From Microbacteriaceae bacterium (GTDB taxonomy: Bacteria; Actinomycetota; Actinomycetes; Actinomycetales; Microbacteriaceae), in NCBI GenBank assembly GCA_011620705.1, contig WOYR01000073.1, positions 1 to 10,847 on the forward strand: DNA of 10,847 nucleotides. The letters are read 5' to 3'. Both the position numbers and the translations under genes were made by a program. Each line of letters starts with the position of its first letter. The first letter of the stretch is position 1. Shown one piece after another: positions 1 through 6,710 of this stretch. The notes under the pieces were generated by a model. It saw only the letters and a list, made by a program, of their open reading frames with translations. It searched no databases and had not been told where the DNA came from.

Positions 1-58
1 CCCCAGAGGGGGTGTCCACTGAAGTGCGGATAGAACGGGGTACACGTGAGCAGGTGTG

Positions 59-2236
59 CTACAGCTGGCCGACGGCATCCCTCAGCACCGCGACCAGCGC
101 CTCGAGCTGCACCGAGCCCTCCGCCGCCTCGAGCGCGGCACCCCCGTCGAGCGCGCGTGCGGCGAGGCCCGCCTTCTCGTCGATGAGCTGCGAGATCCGC
201 CCATCCAGCGTGCCCGCCGCGATGATGCGCCAGGCCGTGACGGGGAGTTCCTGGCCGATGCGGTGCACCCGATCGATCGCCTGGGTCTGCTCCGCGTTCG
301 TCCAGCTGAGTTCGGCGAGCACGACGTTGGACGCCGCCTGCAGGTTGACCCCGACACCGGCCGCGGTCAGCGAGCACACCGCGACCGCGACATCCGGGTC
401 GTTGGTGAAGGCGTCGATCGCGGCCTGACGGGCCTTGGATGTCTGATCGCCGCGCAGGGAGACGGTCTTCAAGCCCGCTGCTGCGAAGTACTTCTCGGCC
501 TGGTCCATCACGTCGATGTGCTTGGCGAAGAAGACCACCTTGCCGACGTTGCGGGCCAGATTGACGGTGTAGTCCGCGGCGGGCGTGGCCTTGGCCTGCC
601 CGATCTTGCGCACCATGGTGAAGACGTTGTCGCCGCTCCCACTGCGCCCATCGGACGCCCCGGCCTGACGGCTCTCCTCGAGCTCGGCCGCTGCCACCAG
701 TCGGATGAGCTCCGCCGGATCCGATTCGGGACGCGCGGCGAGCACCCGGTGGTAGCGCTCCACGAGCCGTGCCACCAGCGCGGCCTCCGCCTCGCGGATC
801 GAGCGCCCGGCCTCTCCGTCGAGTTCGACCGGGATGTCGGCGATGCGGCGCGCGGGGATGTCGGCCGCGACATCCACCTTCTTGCGCCGCACGATGCCCA
901 TGTCCACGACCGCGTCGCGGGCCGCTCTGAAGAACCCCGGGTCGCCGGGATCGAGTTCGGTCTCCTCGAGCCGCCTCATCAACTCGGGCAGCGGCTTCTT
1001 GTCGTCGATCCAGCCCAGGAACTGCCAGATCATGCGGAAGTCCTCGATCTGGTTGATCAGCGGGGTTCCGGTGAGGGCGATCATCAGCGCCTTGGGCGTG
1101 ACAGCGCGGATGCTCTTGGAGAGCGCCTGCACGTTCTTGGAGCGCTGCGACTCCTTGTTCTTGATGAAGTGGGCCTCGTCGACGACCATGCCCTTGAATC
1201 CGCGACGGGAGAGCCAGGCGACATGCCGGTCGAGCACCTCGTAGTTGACGATCACCACGTCGGCGAAGGCGTCGATGTCATCGCCGTCGCCGTGCACGAC
1301 GGTCGCCGTGCGCCGAGGTGTCCATTTCTCGACCTCTCGGGCCCAGTTGACCTTCACGACATTGGGCACGACCACCAGCAGCGGATAGGAGCCCGTGACG
1401 TTGGCGGCGAGCAGCGCCTGGGCGGTCTTGCCGAGTCCTGGCTCGTCGGCGAGCAGATAGCTGCGGTGCCCGGCTCGTGCGCTTTCGATGAATTGCGCCT
1501 GGTGCCGCATCAGCTCGATGCCGCCCGGCGTCGCGAGCGAATGCGCCTCAGGCAGCTCCATGCTGGCCGCGCCCCCGACGCCGACCTCGAAGGAGCGGAA
1601 CAACGGCTCGATGAGCTCCCAGTTGGCCAACCGCGTGCCGTGAGCGGCCTGCGCCGCTCCGACCGAGCTGAAGTCGGGCGCGAGGAACGGATTGGACATC
1701 TGGAACTGCTTCACCGACTGCGGAACGACCTGGCGCTCCTCGACGATGGGTTTCAGCGGCGCCTCGGTGACGACGATCAGGTCGTCGGGAGCCAGCTCGC
1801 CGCCGGCCTCCATCAGCAGCGCGCGCCGCAGCTCCTGTGCCGAGGTGCTGAGCGGGGCGGTGTCGGTCAGCAGCTGGATGAGCGTGGTGTCGCGCGCGGC
1901 CGTCTTGGCCATGATCGTGGCGATGCCGTCGAGGCGGGTGAGCTCCTTGGTGCGCTCGGCGTCGCTGAGGCTCTTGTCCGCCTTGATGCGCGCGCGCTCC
2001 TCGCGCACCAGCACCGCGACGACCCGGAAACGGGTGCGGTTGGCGGGGCTGACCTTGCCGCGCTCGGCGGAGTTCTCGATCGTGCGCACCGTGCGGGCGA
2101 GCACAGGGATGACACCTGCCTCGTCCTGGTGCTGACGGCGGCGTTGCTGGGGGGCGCCGCGCCGCGCCCCCTGCCTGTTGCCGGACTTCGTGTTGCCGGA
2201 CTTGGTGCTGCCAGAATCGTGGCCGGATGTGGCCAT
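59..2236 (-). CDS. SWI2/SNF2-family DEAD/DEAH-box helicase (orphan)
   Basis: A predicted ATP-dependent double-stranded DNA translocase of 725 residues with the complete SNF2 motor. Motif I (ADEPGLGKT) is at about residues 263-271, DEAH at 353-356, LTGTP at 388-392, a motif V-like segment (AAGVGVNL) near 624-631, and motif VI (QTQAIDRVHRIGQ) at 650-662. The first 40 residues are basic and low in complexity, with a short KSGN-type repeat, and about 200 residues that I do not recognise follow before the motor. I chose the ATG at 2236 because a GAGGAG Shine-Dalgarno lies 4 nt upstream. The frame stays open to an ATG at 2359, but that extension has rare codons (AGG, CGA, CTA) and poor GC3, so it is probably leader RNA. 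The family includes SMARCAL1- and HepA-like remodellers. No nuclease, methylase or other defence partner is adjacent, so its role is unknown, with DNA repair or nucleoprotein remodelling plausible. Confidence 0.93.
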   Translation of the reverse strand: MATSGHDSGSTKSGNTKSGNRQGARRGAPQQRRRQHQDEAGVIPVLARTVRTIENSAERGKVSPANRTRFRVVAVLVREERARIKADKSLSDAERTKELTRLDGIATIMAKTAARDTTLIQLLTDTAPLSTSAQELRRALLMEAGGELAPDDLIVVTEAPLKPIVEERQVVPQSVKQFQMSNPFLAPDFSSVGAAQAAHGTRLANWELIEPLFRSFEVGVGGAASMELPEAHSLATPGGIELMRHQAQFIESARAGHRSYLLADEPGLGKTAQALLAANVTGSYPLLVVVPNVVKVNWAREVEKWTPRRTATVVHGDGDDIDAFADVVIVNYEVLDRHVAWLSRRGFKGMVVDEAHFIKNKESQRSKNVQALSKSIRAVTPKALMIALTGTPLINQIEDFRMIWQFLGWIDDKKPLPELMRRLEETELDPGDPGFFRAARDAVVDMGIVRRKKVDVAADIPARRIADIPVELDGEAGRSIREAEAALVARLVERYHRVLAARPESDPAELIRLVAAAELEESRQAGASDGRSGSGDNVFTMVRKIGQAKATPAADYTVNLARNVGKVVFFAKHIDVMDQAEKYFAAAGLKTVSLRGDQTSKARQAAIDAFTNDPDVAVAVCSLTAAGVGVNLQAASNVVLAELSWTNAEQTQAIDRVHRIGQELPVTAWRIIAAGTLDGRISQLIDEKAGLAARALDGGAALEAAEGSVQLEALVAVLRDAVGQL
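2178..2207 (-). repeat. 15-bp tandem repeat in the helicase N-terminus
   Basis: Two 15-bp copies (TTGCCGGACTTNGTG on the + strand) differ at one base and sit back to back, with a degenerate third unit next to them. They encode the repeated KSGNT-like segment in the disordered basic N-terminus of the helicase. The unit is a multiple of three, so copy number could vary without breaking the frame. Confidence 0.7.
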
Positions 2237-2405
2237 GCTGCTCCTCGGGCGGGGAGCGGATCCCCGCCGGCTGTGATGAATCTCCGGCTTTCGCCTTAGC
2301 GGTGACGCCTTGCGGCATCCGTGAAACCCGGAGGGAAGGACTGCTGCCCTGTTCTTCATCAGAACCGTGGTCCCAGAACCCGGCTTTTGCCGGTGGGAAG
2401 GGCGC
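2237..2405 (-). promoter_or_regulatory. Structured 5' leader of the helicase gene, candidate cis-regulatory RNA
   Basis: Between a TAGACT box and the helicase ATG lies about 170 nt that folds, on the minus strand, into consecutive local hairpins. These are CCGGC-AAAA-GCCGG (2393-2380), GUUCU-GAUGA-AGAAC (2365-2351), GAUGCC-GCAA-GGCGUC (2319-2304), GGC-GAAA-GCC (2295-2286) and GGCGGGG-(7 nt)-CCCCGCC (2268-2248). Two carry GNRA tetraloops, which form only on this strand. The last stem ends one base before the GAGGAG ribosome-binding site (2246-2241), so its folding could affect translation. I could not match it to a known riboswitch class from memory. It may be a novel leader or simply a GC-rich one. 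Confidence 0.45.
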
Positions 2406-2411
2406 GAACCC

Positions 2412-2417
2412 AGTCTA
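2412..2417 (-). promoter_or_regulatory. Putative -10 box of the helicase gene
   Basis: TAGACT on the minus strand, 27 nt past the stop codon of the upstream membrane-protein gene, fits the actinobacterial TANNNT -10 pattern. No convincing TTGACA-like -35 is found at 16-19 nt spacing. It would start the leader at about 2405. Confidence 0.4.
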
Positions 2418-2443
2418 GCGCACCGGGATCGATTCGAGCACGC

Positions 2444-2827
2444 TCAACGGGCGCGACCGGGTTTCTCGGCTTCGGTCAACCGCACCTTGATCAGGATCGC
2501 GGCGAGGATGAAGACCAGGATGCCCAGGTACTGAGCCCCGTACCAGTAGATGCCGGTGAACCCGAAGGGGAAGACGGGGTTCCAGACCACCGCGATGGCG
2601 AGCATCGGCGGCAGCCACCACCACTGCTTGGCCTGGAAAGCGAAGTAGCCGATGATCAGCGCCAGGATCGCCACGGCGTAGCGGATGATGATGAACCCGC
2701 TGCCCTCGATGAGGGCGAAGCCCGCGATCAGCACGATGGCGGCGAGCAGGCCGGGTGCCAGCGCCAGGCGCCGGACGGTGGGGGCGCCGTAGCGGTCACT
2801 CCTCCTGGCGGCGCCTCGATTGCTCAT
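2444..2827 (-). CDS. Small four-helix integral membrane protein, possibly DUF6804-like
   Basis: A predicted inner-membrane protein of 127 residues whose function I cannot assign. After a basic, soluble start (about residues 1-22) come four hydrophobic segments at roughly 23-40, 44-64, 69-86 and 98-115. It carries an aromatic QAKQWWWLPP stretch and a WNPVFPF motif. That WNP-plus-four-helix pattern recalls DUF6804 proteins common in Microbacteriaceae, but this is memory of the family, not a search result. The ATG at 2827 has no clear Shine-Dalgarno. Instead TAGGCT ends 6 nt before it, which suggests a leaderless transcript. The gene is divergent from the M20 peptidase and lies 5' of the helicase on the same strand. 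Confidence 0.85.
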   Translation of the reverse strand: MSNRGAARRSDRYGAPTVRRLALAPGLLAAIVLIAGFALIEGSGFIIIRYAVAILALIIGYFAFQAKQWWWLPPMLAIAVVWNPVFPFGFTGIYWYGAQYLGILVFILAAILIKVRLTEAEKPGRAR

Positions 2828-2833
2828 CGCCCC

Positions 2834-2839
2834 AGCCTA
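2834..2839 (-). promoter_or_regulatory. Putative leaderless -10 box of the membrane-protein gene
   Basis: TAGGCT on the minus strand, followed by 6 nt and then the ATG at 2827, so transcription would start on or next to the start codon. No good -35 is seen. The expected -35 position overlaps the -10 box of the opposite gene. Confidence 0.5.
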
Positions 2840-2858
2840 TCCGCGCGATGACGGGACG

Positions 2859-2864
2859 TAGATT
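2859..2864 (+). promoter_or_regulatory. Putative leaderless -10 box of the M20 peptidase gene
   Basis: TAGATT followed by 6 nt and the GTG start at 2871, again the spacing of a leaderless transcript. There is no Shine-Dalgarno upstream of the GTG. The expected -35 position (about 2836-2841) overlaps the -10 box of the divergent gene. Confidence 0.5.
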
Positions 2865-2870
2865 GGCAGC

Positions 2871-4208
2871 GTGGCGAACCAGTCTCCGGAGGACGCGGCG
2901 ATCGAGCACCTGCGGGCGCTGATCCGCATCCCCACGGTCTCGCGCGCCGACGAGTCCCAGGTGGATGCCGCAGCGTTCGCGGAGTTCAGGGCCGAGTTGG
3001 CGCGGCTGTACCCGCGGGTCCACACCCTCGAGCTCGCGGTGGTGGCGGGCGGGAGCCTGCTGTTCCGCTGGCCCGGGCGGGGGCTGGGCGATCCCTCGGT
3101 GCTGATGGCGCACTACGACGTGGTGCCGGCCGACGAGCCGGGCTGGACGCATGACGCCTTCGGAGGCGAGCTCCTCGGCGCCGGCGCCGAGCAGCGCATC
3201 TGGGGCAGGGGCGCGATCGACGACAAGGGGATGCTGTGCTGCATCCTCGAGGCCGTCGAGACGGCGCTGGCCGAGGGGGTGGCGCCCGCGTCCGACATCT
3301 ATCTGAGCTTCGGCCACAACGAGGAGACCCAGGGGGCCGGGGCGGAGGCGATCGTCGCGCTCCTGGCCTCGCGCGGCATCCGGTGCGGCCTGGTCATCGA
3401 TGAGGGGGGCGCGATCGTCGAGGGCCTGCTGCCGGGCGTCGAGGGCCCGATCGCCATGATCGGGCTCAGCGAGAAGGGCATCGCCGGCGTGGAGCTGATC
3501 GCCGAGAAGCAGGGCGGGCACGCGGCGACCCCGGCGCCGAACGGGGCGACGGCGGTGCTGGCGCGTGCGATCCTGCGACTGGAGGCGCATCCCTCGCGGG
3601 CCGTGCTGCCGGAGCCGAGCATCGCGATGCTGGAGGCGGCGTCGGGACGCGCCTCAGGAGCTCGCGGCTGGCTCTACCGGCATGCGCGCGCCTTGCGGTG
3701 GCCGCTCGCCCGGGTGCTGGCGCGCTCGGGCCCCGAGCAGGCCGCAGTGGTCAGGACCACCAGGGCGGTGACGCGGCTGAGCGGGAGCGCCGGCGACAAC
3801 GTGCTGGCCGAGCGGGCGGCCGCGATGGTGAACGTGCGGATCGCGACCGGGTCCACGGTCGAGCGGGCGGTGGCCGACATCCGCGCGGTGGTGGGGGACG
3901 GCATCCGGGTGCGGCTGGTCTACGGCAGCGATCCGCCGCCGGTGTCGCGGCGTGAGGGACCGGCCTGGGATGCGCTGACCCGGGCCATCGCGGAGGTATT
4001 CCCCCGCACCATCCCGAGCCCATACATCATGATCCAGGCCAGCGATGCTCGGCACTTCACCCGGATCAGCGATTCGGTGTACCGCTTTCTGCCCTTCGAT
4101 CTGACGCTCGAGGAGCGCGAATCCCTGCATGCGATCGATGAGAGCATCCGGGTGTCGACGTACCTCGACGGGATCCGCTTCTTCCGGCGGCTGGTGGAGT
4201 TGCTCTAG
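2871..4208 (+). CDS. M20-family metallopeptidase, carboxypeptidase S/PM20D1-like
   Basis: A predicted cytoplasmic di-zinc peptidase or deacylase of 445 residues that hydrolyses a peptide or N-acyl amino acid; the substrate is unknown. The M20 set is complete: H81 and D83 in AHYDVVP, bridging D117 in GRGAIDDKG, the E151-E152 pair in HNEET (general base and zinc ligand), D177 in VIDEGG, and H395 in the C-terminal SDARHF segment. H217 in QGGHAATP lies in the lid/dimerisation domain, as in other M20 enzymes. The HYDVVP motif and C-terminal layout resemble carboxypeptidase S/PM20D1 more than ArgE or DapE. There is no signal peptide. The GTG start has no Shine-Dalgarno and fits a leaderless transcript. 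The gene stands alone between a divergent and a convergent neighbour. Confidence 0.93.
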   Translation: MANQSPEDAAIEHLRALIRIPTVSRADESQVDAAAFAEFRAELARLYPRVHTLELAVVAGGSLLFRWPGRGLGDPSVLMAHYDVVPADEPGWTHDAFGGELLGAGAEQRIWGRGAIDDKGMLCCILEAVETALAEGVAPASDIYLSFGHNEETQGAGAEAIVALLASRGIRCGLVIDEGGAIVEGLLPGVEGPIAMIGLSEKGIAGVELIAEKQGGHAATPAPNGATAVLARAILRLEAHPSRAVLPEPSIAMLEAASGRASGARGWLYRHARALRWPLARVLARSGPEQAAVVRTTRAVTRLSGSAGDNVLAERAAAMVNVRIATGSTVERAVADIRAVVGDGIRVRLVYGSDPPPVSRREGPAWDALTRAIAEVFPRTIPSPYIMIQASDARHFTRISDSVYRFLPFDLTLEERESLHAIDESIRVSTYLDGIRFFRRLVELL

Positions 4209-4245
4209 CGGGTGGCGACCGGTCGGCGCGGCGCCGGCGAAGCTG

Positions 4246-4299
4246 CCTCGAGAGTCAGGGCGGCCTCGAGAGTCATGGCTGCCTCGAGAAAGGGGTGAG
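4246..4299. repeat. Three 18-bp direct repeats containing CTCGAG
   Basis: Units at 4246-4263, 4264-4281 and 4282-4299 each begin CCTCGAGA. The first two share the first 12 bases (CCTCGAGAGTCA); the third diverges after 8. They sit in the non-coding gap just downstream of the M20 stop codon. The CTCGAG palindrome recurs exactly every 18 bp. Function is unknown: protein-binding sites or slippage products are both possible. Confidence 0.75.
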
Positions 4300-4302
4300 C
4301 AC

Positions 4303-4319
4303 CGCCTCACCGTGAGGCG
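4303..4319. terminator. Perfect hairpin between convergent genes, candidate bidirectional terminator
   Basis: CGCCTCA-CCG-TGAGGCG is a perfect 7-bp inverted repeat with a 3-nt loop. Outer arms GGGGTGAG (4292-4299) and CTCACGCCCC (4323-4332) can extend it with a small bulge. It lies between the M20 gene and the convergent ALDH operon. No T-run follows on either strand, so intrinsic termination is uncertain, though actinobacterial terminators often lack one. The rest of 4209-4406 shows no gene. Confidence 0.5.
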
Positions 4320-4406
4320 CAACTCACGCCCCGCCGAGGGTTGTGGTACCGGCAGACGGTCGCCCGGGTCAGACGCAGGGGTCCGGATCGTTCGGGCGCG
4401 GGCGCG

Positions 4407-5264
4407 TCACAGCAGCGCCTTGGTGTGCCAGACCGTCTTCGTCTCGGTGAAGGCCAGGATGCGATCGAGCGAGCGGGCAGGAACGCCCGGCTCGGGCTCG
4501 ATGACGCGTTTCAGCGTGTCCGCAGCGGTGATCTGCAGCTCGACCCAATCCAGCTCCCCCGCACCGGCCAGGTCGAGCGCGTTCACGTCGGCGTGGGCGG
4601 CGAGCCATGGCGCGATCTCGGCCGGCGATCCGGTCAGGATGTTCACGACACCCCCGGGAACGTCACTGGTCGCGAGCACCTCGGCCAGGCTGATCGCGCT
4701 GAGCGGATGCGCCTGATCGGCGACCACGACCACCGTGTTGCCCGGAACCAGGGCGGGCGCCAGCACGCTCACCAGCCCGAGCAGGCTCGCGGCGCCCTGT
4801 GGAGCGACGATCGCCACCACACCGGTGGGCTCTGGCACCGAGAGGTTGAAGTACGGGCCGGCGACAGGGTTGCCCGATCCGGCGACCTGGATGAACTTGT
4901 CGGTCCAGCCCGCGTACCAGACCCAGGTGTCGATGGCCTCATCGACCTGCTTGACGGCGGCGGCCGCGGTCCGACCCTCCGAAGCGCGAAGCTCGTCCAC
5001 GAACTGGGCGCGCCGCCCCTCGAGCAGCTCGGCGATCCGGTACAGCACCTGGCCGCGGTTGTATGCGGTGGCGTTCGCCCAGCCGGGCTGGGCCGCGCGG
5101 GCGGCGACCACGGCATCCCGAGCGTCCTTGCGGCTGGCCTGGGCGGCGTTGGCCATGAAGGCGCCCTTGGTGGTCGTGACCTCGTAGGTGCGCCCGCTCT
5201 CGCTGCGCGGGAAGGCGCCACCGATGTAGAGCTTGTAGGTCTTCGGAACCACAAGGCGTGCCAT
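4407..5264 (-). CDS. Truncated aldehyde dehydrogenase-fold protein lacking the catalytic residues (ALDH16 second-domain-like)
   Basis: At 285 residues it is much shorter than an active ALDH (about 480). It aligns with the N-terminal NAD-binding half: YIGGAF near 13-18, KDARDAVVAARAA at 46-58, RGQVLYRIAELL at 70-81, and GVVNILTG at 205-212. Where the upstream paralogue has PWNFP this protein has APQGA, where it has VLKPAE this has VVADQA, and the LELGGK region and the whole Cys-bearing catalytic domain are missing. It is therefore expected to be a pseudoenzyme, perhaps a scaffold or partner of the upstream ALDH. The ATG overlaps the stop codon of that gene (TGATG), so translation is probably coupled. 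The sequence keeps normal GC3 and has no internal stop, which argues against decay. In ALDH16 an active and a degenerate ALDH domain are fused in one chain; this looks like the split form. Confidence 0.9.
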   Translation of the reverse strand: MARLVVPKTYKLYIGGAFPRSESGRTYEVTTTKGAFMANAAQASRKDARDAVVAARAAQPGWANATAYNRGQVLYRIAELLEGRRAQFVDELRASEGRTAAAAVKQVDEAIDTWVWYAGWTDKFIQVAGSGNPVAGPYFNLSVPEPTGVVAIVAPQGAASLLGLVSVLAPALVPGNTVVVVADQAHPLSAISLAEVLATSDVPGGVVNILTGSPAEIAPWLAAHADVNALDLAGAGELDWVELQITAADTLKRVIEPEPGVPARSLDRILAFTETKTVWHTKALL

Positions 5265-6703
5265 CACTTGCCTGCCTTCAGATATGCGGCGAGGCCCTGG
5301 CGGCCGCCCTCGCGGCCGTAGCCGGACTCCTTGTAGCCGCCGAAGGGCGAGGCCGGGTCGAAGCGGTTGAAGGTGTTCGCCCAGATCACTCCGGCGCGCA
5401 GCTTGTCGGCCACCGCCAGGATCTTCGACCCCTTGTCGCTCCAGATGCCCGCAGACAGTCCGTACGGCGTGTTGTTCGCCTTCGCGACCGCCTCGGCCGG
5501 GGTGCGGAAGGTCAGCACCGAGAGCACAGGGCCGAAGATCTCCTCCCGCGCGATCCGCGATGAGGTCGACACGTTGTCGAAGATCGTCGGCGCGAACCAG
5601 AAGCCGTTCTCCGGGATGGCGCAGGGCGCCGTCCAGCGCTCGGCGCCCTCGGCCTCGCCGATGTCGCTCAGCTCCCGGATGCGGTCCAGCTGCTCCTTCG
5701 AGTTGATCGCCCCGATGTCGGTGTTCTTGTCCAGCGGATCGCCGAGGCGCAGCGTCGCGAGCCGGGACTTCAGCCGGTCGACCACCTCGTCGTGGATGTT
5801 CTCCTGCACCAGCAGGCGCGACCCGGCGCAGCAGACGTGGCCCTGGTTGAAGAAGATCCCGTTGACGATCCCCTCGATGGCCTGGTCGATCGGCGCGTCG
5901 TCGAACACGATGTTCGCGGCCTTCCCGCCGAGTTCGAGGGTGACCTTCTTGCCGGTTCCTGCGACCGCCTTCGCGATCTCCCGGCCGACGGCGGTGGAGC
6001 CGGTGAAGGCGACCTTGTCGACATCGGGATGCCGCACCAGCGCCGCGCCCGTCTCGCCGGCGCCGGTCACGATGTTCACCACCCCGGCCGGGAGCTCGGC
6101 CTGCTGCACGATCTCGGCGAACAGCAGCGCCGTCAGGGAGGTGGTCTCGGCCGGCTTGAGCACGACGGTGTTGCCTGCGGCGAGGGCGGGGGCGATCTTC
6201 CAGGCGAGCATCAGCAGCGGGAAGTTCCACGGGATGACCTGCGCGGCCACGCCGAGAGCCCGCGGATCCGCTCCCAGGCCGGCGTGATCCAGCTTGTCGG
6301 CCCAGCCGGCGTAGTAGAAGAACCAGGCCGCGACCAGCGGCACGTCGACGTCACGGCTCTCCTTGATCGGCTTGCCGTTGTCCAGACTCTCGGCGACCGC
6401 CAGCTCGCGAGCGCGCTCCTGGACGAGCCGGGCGATGCGGAACAGGTACTTGCCGCGGTCGGCCCCGCTCAGCTTCGACCACGTGCGGTCGTAGGCGCGC
6501 CGGGCCGCCGCGACCGCGGCATCCACGTCATCCGCCGTCGCGGTGGCGATCTCGGCGATGTGCCGCTCGGTGGCGGGCGAGATCGAGGCGAAGGGCATGC
6601 CGTGCCCTTTCACCCATGCGCCGTCGATGAAGAGCCCGTAGCTGGTGCGCAGGTGCAGGATGCTCGTCGACTCTGGCGCTGGGGCGTAGTCGAGGAAGGT
6701 CAT
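5264..6703 (-). CDS. NAD(P)-dependent aldehyde dehydrogenase
   Basis: A full-length cytoplasmic ALDH of 479 residues that oxidises an aldehyde to the acid. Visible hallmarks are the oxyanion-hole N160 in PWNFP, K183 in VLKPAE, FTGSTAVG near 233-240, the general base E257 in LELGGK, the nucleophile C291 in GHVCCAGSR, and E388 in EEIFGPV. The C-terminal FGGYKESGYGREGG segment (454-467) is typical of the superfamily. The gene starts 7 nt after the deoC stop codon, with GAGG acting as ribosome-binding site and overlapping that stop, and it ends overlapping the next gene. Downstream of deoC the likely substrate is acetaldehyde from deoxyribose-5-phosphate cleavage; this is inferred from context, since ALDH specificity cannot be read from these motifs. 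Confidence 0.95.
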   Translation of the reverse strand: MTFLDYAPAPESTSILHLRTSYGLFIDGAWVKGHGMPFASISPATERHIAEIATATADDVDAAVAAARRAYDRTWSKLSGADRGKYLFRIARLVQERARELAVAESLDNGKPIKESRDVDVPLVAAWFFYYAGWADKLDHAGLGADPRALGVAAQVIPWNFPLLMLAWKIAPALAAGNTVVLKPAETTSLTALLFAEIVQQAELPAGVVNIVTGAGETGAALVRHPDVDKVAFTGSTAVGREIAKAVAGTGKKVTLELGGKAANIVFDDAPIDQAIEGIVNGIFFNQGHVCCAGSRLLVQENIHDEVVDRLKSRLATLRLGDPLDKNTDIGAINSKEQLDRIRELSDIGEAEGAERWTAPCAIPENGFWFAPTIFDNVSTSSRIAREEIFGPVLSVLTFRTPAEAVAKANNTPYGLSAGIWSDKGSKILAVADKLRAGVIWANTFNRFDPASPFGGYKESGYGREGGRQGLAAYLKAGK

Positions 6704-6710
6704 GGCGGCC

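Noticed and set aside
31..48. TAGAAC box followed by GTG on the + strand at the left edge, as a promoter and gene start
   Set aside because: It would read antisense into the helicase gene and open only shadow frames. The 58 bp downstream of the helicase otherwise show only a weak CCCC-AGA-GGGG repeat at 1-11 that is cut by the window edge.
56..2299. Long open frame of 747 codons on the + strand opposite the helicase
   Set aside because: It is the GC-rich antisense shadow of a well-supported gene; its translation is Arg/Asp/Gly/His-rich and has no recognisable domain.
2237..2359. Upstream ATG at 2359 for the helicase, adding 41 residues
   Set aside because: The extension has rare codons and low GC3 and lacks a Shine-Dalgarno, whereas the ATG at 2236 has GAGGAG at ideal spacing.
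2280..2410. Known riboswitch or housekeeping RNA (c-di-AMP, M-box, SRP RNA, RNase P) in the helicase leader
   Set aside because: Compared from memory, the defining motifs of these classes are absent on both strands, so only an unclassified structured leader is claimed.
5265..6230. Open frame upstream of and in frame with the truncated ALDH, which could make it a 607-residue protein
   Set aside because: This part runs out of frame over the complete ALDH and reads as low-complexity Arg/Gly/Ala; homology begins only at the ATG at 5264.
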